Shown here in pieces: positions 19,320 through 22,019 of a stretch of 22,019 bases of DNA (position 1 is the first letter of the stretch; each line of letters opens with the position of its first letter). Position numbers and translations under genes: made by a program. Source of the stretch: Nemertoderma westbladi. Lineage: Eukaryota; Xenacoelomorpha; Nemertodermatida; Nemertodermatidae. The notes under the pieces are model-generated. The model ran no database searches, had not been told where the DNA came from, and was given only the letters and a program-made list of their open reading frames with translations. The DNA is taken from NCBI GenBank assembly GCA_032718475.1, contig JAUCBJ010006298.1:1-22019 (forward strand), written 5' to 3'.

Positions 19320-19612
19320 CTCGTGAGGATCTCGAGGCTCGGGGGAAGGATTACGAGGAGGTCGGAGTTGATAGTGGCTGAGTCGAAGATGAGGAAGGAG
19401 AGGAGGAATACTAGATGAAACCTTTACAAACTCTATTCAATCAGCCGTTATTTCTAGAACAAGTAGATTAGTGTTATATCTTAAATCTGTGTTGATATAT
19501 TAGTATTATTGAAAATTAAAAAAGTGTGAAGGGAAAAAAAAAAAAATAATATTCTAGAACGTGTTATTTATTTTATAAGTTGGTTGGCAACAGCGGTATT
19601 CCTATACAATAT
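19320..19612. other. 3' region between RT gene and right inverted repeat
   Basis: A purine-rich stretch (19330-19420) passes into AT-rich DNA containing an A13 run (19534-19546). TTCTAGAAC occurs at 19452-19460 and 19552-19560, exactly 100 bp apart and on both sides of that run. The A run could be the poly(A) tail of a reverse-transcribed RT copy, in which case the DNA after it would belong to a host transposon. This is inference. Confidence 0.45.
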
Positions 19613-19942
19613 TAAATGGCCTTCAGCGAACGATAATTCTTGCAATCTTTGAAAGCCTAATCTCAGCTGTTTCTCAATGAAATTCAGATTTTGTTACATA
19701 TTTTGAATCCTTGCAACGCAAGCTGTTTAATGATATGAAAAAATTACGACTAATGTGAAGAATGGCCACGATACGGAGGGTGCGATTTCGCAAGACACTT
19801 TTTTGAAACGGTTATAAAAACATTTAAAGGCAAAATCGCAAATTCTGGCTTCATGGTAACAACCACGATGAGTTGAACTAGTTGTGTTTCAAATTTCAAG
19901 CTATATGATAAAGATTTGTAGAAAAATATGGGGGGGGTCCGT
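19613..19942 (-). repeat. Right inverted terminal repeat (~330 bp)
   Basis: Reverse complement of 16242-16582, from TAAATGGCCTTCAGCGAACG at the inner side to a G8 run and GTCCGT at the outer end. It differs from the left arm by scattered substitutions, small indels, and a shorter G run (8 against 15). Confidence 0.92.
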
Positions 19943-20064
19943 AATTTAAGAGTGATTAGACTTATGTGTAGGTTCGGTTAACATCAAAAAATATTGGATA
20001 ATAAATATAATCAAACACTTCATACCATTTAAAATCAGATTAAGTCTTTATCACACATTGATCG

Positions 20065-20541
20065 AGTCCCCTATTCCCTTTGCCTTTAACAGCCTGCGGT
20101 AATTATCATGATGTTCAACACGATACAGTTCTAAACCAGTTAATTAAACTACAAAAGAGATACATCCGAATTATCTTTTTAAAACCATGTAACTTTCCTA
20201 CCCATGAGTTGTTTAAGAATCTAAACGTCATACTAAAACTTAAATCACTCTATAAGTATCGTTGTTTACTGTACATTTTCCGTCACCGATTAGGACTTCA
20301 ACATCTTCCAGAAGGACTTAAATCAACCTTACTTCCAATAAGTACTGTACATAAGTATCCCACTCGCGCAGCACAAAACCACCACTATCGGCTCCCACTT
20401 TATCGAACGAACTAAGGAAAATCCACAATATCATATCAGGCAGTCAAACTATGGAACATCATACCGGCCGAAATTCAAAACTCAAAATCGTTATGCAAAG
20501 TAAAAAATTTCTAAAGACATACCTTATCAATCTCCAATAAC
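20065..20541 (+). pseudogene. C-terminal fragment of a Jockey/CR1/L2-like reverse transcriptase
   Basis: The frame has no ATG start; it opens at a TTG (20080), and similarity reaches slightly upstream of that. It encodes the post-catalytic part of the RT: LNQLIKLQKRYIRII, a PTHELFKNLNV segment, KYRCLLYIFRHRLG, a HKYPTRAAQNHHYRLPLYRTN segment, then past an in-frame TAA (20413-20415) SYQAVKLWNIIPAEIQNS. The order KLQKRAIRII ... THxLFxxLxI ... YNTRxxxxxxLPxxRTN ... GxxLWNxLPxxI is the signature of this region in many Jockey, CR1 and L2 elements. A second in-frame TAA is at 20512-20514. The catalytic domain is missing, so the fragment is inert. Confidence 0.8.
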
Positions 20542-20670
20542 TCCGTACCGTACTGTATATTCCATGAAATACACATTCTATAAACATACAATAAAAATAT
20601 TACATCTATCCTATTCCTATTATGTATGTATACGGCAACCATTACAGCAAAAATAAAGTAAGATGATGAT
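20065..20670 (+). mobile_element. 5'-truncated Jockey/CR1/L2-like retrotransposon remnant
   Basis: Only the 3' end of a non-LTR element remains: the last part of the RT protein, a short AT-rich 3' UTR, and a terminal GATGATGAT run (20662-20670) preceded by AATAAAGTAA. Loss of the 5' end and a simple-repeat 3' tail are the usual result of incomplete target-primed reverse transcription. The 5' limit is estimated from where protein similarity begins. Confidence 0.7.
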
Positions 20671-20973
20671 CAGCCGTCAATGAATACTCAACCTCAAGTC
20701 AACTCAACCAAAACTGGCAAATCTAGACAAATAAATAAATAAATTGTGTATTACACCATACTACTGTAAAAAATGTTTGTAGCATTAATAGTGTAATTAA
20801 AAAAAACTTAAAAAATATGACATTAAAATAAAAAATTAAGTATTAATAATATACTAATAATATATTTTCTAGCACAAAATATGCGATGCTTCTGTGTTCG
20901 GAAATGTTGGCGCCTATGAAGTGGCTATAGTATTTAAGTAGTCATTAGTATAATAGTAGTGGTGTCTGTGGCT

Positions 20974-20993
20974 GGGGGGGGGGGGGGGGGGGG
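20974..20993. repeat. Homopolymer of 20 G
   Basis: An uninterrupted G20 run. It is bracketed by two related copies of AAGTAGTCATTAGTATAATAGTAGT / AAGTAGTCATTGTATAATAGTAGT-like sequence (starting near 20936 and 20999), so the run sits inside a ~63-bp direct duplication. Confidence 0.88.
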
Positions 20994-21494
20994 TGTATCA
21001 AGTAGTCATTGTATAATAGTAGTATGCAGTTTTAATATTGTTGTTTATTGTTAATATTCGCATATTGCTACGGAAACTAGGTAAAATTATAATCGTATAA
21101 TTTAAAAAAATGTTCTATAAATGTTGTTTTCTCCTAAAATTATACTCTTTTCTTAGAAATTGCTCTGTTACGGGATTCTAGAAAATATATGTTGCAGTAT
21201 ATTCATATAATTTTATGTATTATCCTATTGTACAGCAATATACCAAACTTGCTACGGTTTCTTTCACATGTACTGTAGCTAAATATTTCACATCAAGCAA
21301 AATGACCATCTCAATAAGATTGACAGATTGGCACTTTAAATTCTACTCCAGTATTCGTAAGAATGATAACTCTTATTACAAACTGACCTCACCAAAAGCC
21401 ATGCGAACATCATTAAATAAGATAGAAACGGCATAAAAAAAACCTTAAGATCTTTTCGTTGTTTGTCATCTAATTAATTTCATTAAATTTTACT

Positions 21495-21520
21495 GGGGGG
21501 GGGGGGGGGGGGGGGGGGGG
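21495..21520. repeat. Homopolymer of 26 G
   Basis: The longest homopolymer in the window, flanked by TTTACT on the left and TACTAGTG on the right. The true length is uncertain for technical reasons. Confidence 0.9.
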
Positions 21521-22019
21521 TACTAGTGTAACTAACCCGTGTCACCATTTTATAGCTTTGCTTAGCTGTTTTATGTTCTGGGACATATTGTGGACTCATT
21601 ACATGATACATTTTTGTGGTAGCTAGTGTTTTCAATGGTAGTTAGTGTATTCATAAAAATGGTACAGTAGCTAGTGTTTTTAAAAATACCAACAAATTGT
21701 ATTATTATTATGAATATCCATAATAAAGTTGGCTTATCTTTATTTATTTATCAGTGAAAAGAGCCTAGAAATCATGAAAATAAAATAACGTAATTTCTGC
21801 AACAATTTATTAATTAGATAATGAAAAAAATCTACAGTAGTTGCACAGATTCGGTCGTCCTTACGACTCATTTCCAGTATAGATCCCACAGAACTATACT
21901 GCTTACAGGCAAAGAGATAACTGGTACTCATTTAAGGACCATTTAAAAGTAACAAAGCAAATATGCGCGTCATATGCGGAAATTAATAATAGCGAGCGAT
22001 GGAAGAACATCTTTAATTT

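Larger units (their letters stand above)
16242..19942 (+). mobile_element. Reverse-transcriptase element with ~335-bp inverted terminal repeats
   Basis: A 3.7-kb unit whose two ends are long inverted repeats (16242-16582 and 19613-19942). It starts ACGGAC plus a C run and ends a G run plus GTCCGT. Between them lies one plus-strand gene for an RT fused to a restriction-like nuclease, starting only ~60 bp inside the left repeat. After it come ~290 bp of non-coding DNA with an A13 run. I saw no target-site duplication next to the outer ends. RTs with this nuclease type belong to R2/HERO-like non-LTR elements, which usually lack inverted ends; DIRS elements have inverted ends but a different RT and a tyrosine recombinase, absent here. 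The object may be a new arrangement, or an RT copy caught inside a non-coding inverted-repeat transposon. Confidence 0.8.
20671..22019. other. AT-rich stretch with two long G tracts, no supported gene
   Basis: The TAAATAAATAAATAAATT run near 20730 and A/T-rich DNA dominate. A frame at 21215-21436 (+, ATG, 73 codons) contains SIRLTDWHFKFYSSIRKNDN and follows a pyrimidine-AG stretch (about 21256-21279). A minus-strand frame lies at 21740-21931. Neither has a recognisable domain, so I do not call them. Composition near the right edge (21840-22019) is less AT-rich, and a host exon could lie just outside. Confidence 0.45.

Noticed and set aside
16242-19942. DIRS-type retrotransposon
   Set aside because: Inverted ends are present, but there is no tyrosine recombinase or DIRS-style RT/RNase H, and the nuclease is of PD-(D/E)XK type.
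21215-21436. 73-codon plus-strand frame as a host exon
   Set aside because: It has a plausible acceptor-like stretch upstream but no domain, no donor and no composition change strong enough to support it.

Overview
The window looks like an AT-rich, repeat-laden stretch of an animal (metazoan invertebrate) nuclear genome. The reasons are non-LTR retrotransposons of animal type, long satellite and minisatellite arrays, many poly(dG)/poly(dC) runs, an apparent 5' splice site ending the best host-gene candidate, and no prokaryotic operon structure. I cannot name the species; a deuterostome or other marine invertebrate would fit, but that is only an impression.

Layout. 53-3219 is an AT-rich satellite with a 19-bp monomer and an 1141-bp higher-order repeat. 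3486-3640 is a C/G-rich 15-bp minisatellite and 4083-4247 a 22/23-bp minisatellite. 5028-8669 is a nearly full-length RTE-like non-LTR retrotransposon (apurinic-type endonuclease plus reverse transcriptase) flanked by a candidate 12-bp target-site duplication. Its last 66 bp are repeated four times, ending in (TAG)n. 9224-10450 is a tandem array with a 315-bp unit that is itself a dimer. 10451-15152 is mostly AT-rich non-coding DNA holding the only two host-gene candidates: a 107-codon reading frame with a signal-peptide-like start (10707-11030, +) and a likely first coding exon with a good splice donor (13399-13168, -). 15160-15376 is a small non-autonomous inverted-repeat transposon with a 7-8 bp target duplication.

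16242-19942 is the most unusual object. A ~3.7-kb element has inverted terminal repeats of about 330-340 bp and encloses a decayed gene for a reverse transcriptase joined to a CxC/H/C zinc motif and a PD-(D/E)XK (restriction-like) nuclease. RTs with such nucleases are known from R2/HERO-type non-LTR elements, which normally have no inverted terminal repeats. 20065-20670 is a 5'-truncated remnant of a Jockey/CR1/L2-like element. The rest, to 22019, is AT-rich with two long G tracts.

The coding capacity is therefore almost entirely that of three retroelement lineages, all damaged by stops, a frameshift or truncation. No complete host gene, tRNA, rRNA or CRISPR was recognised. Several reading frames here open with GTG or TTG rather than ATG; I state where this affects the start.
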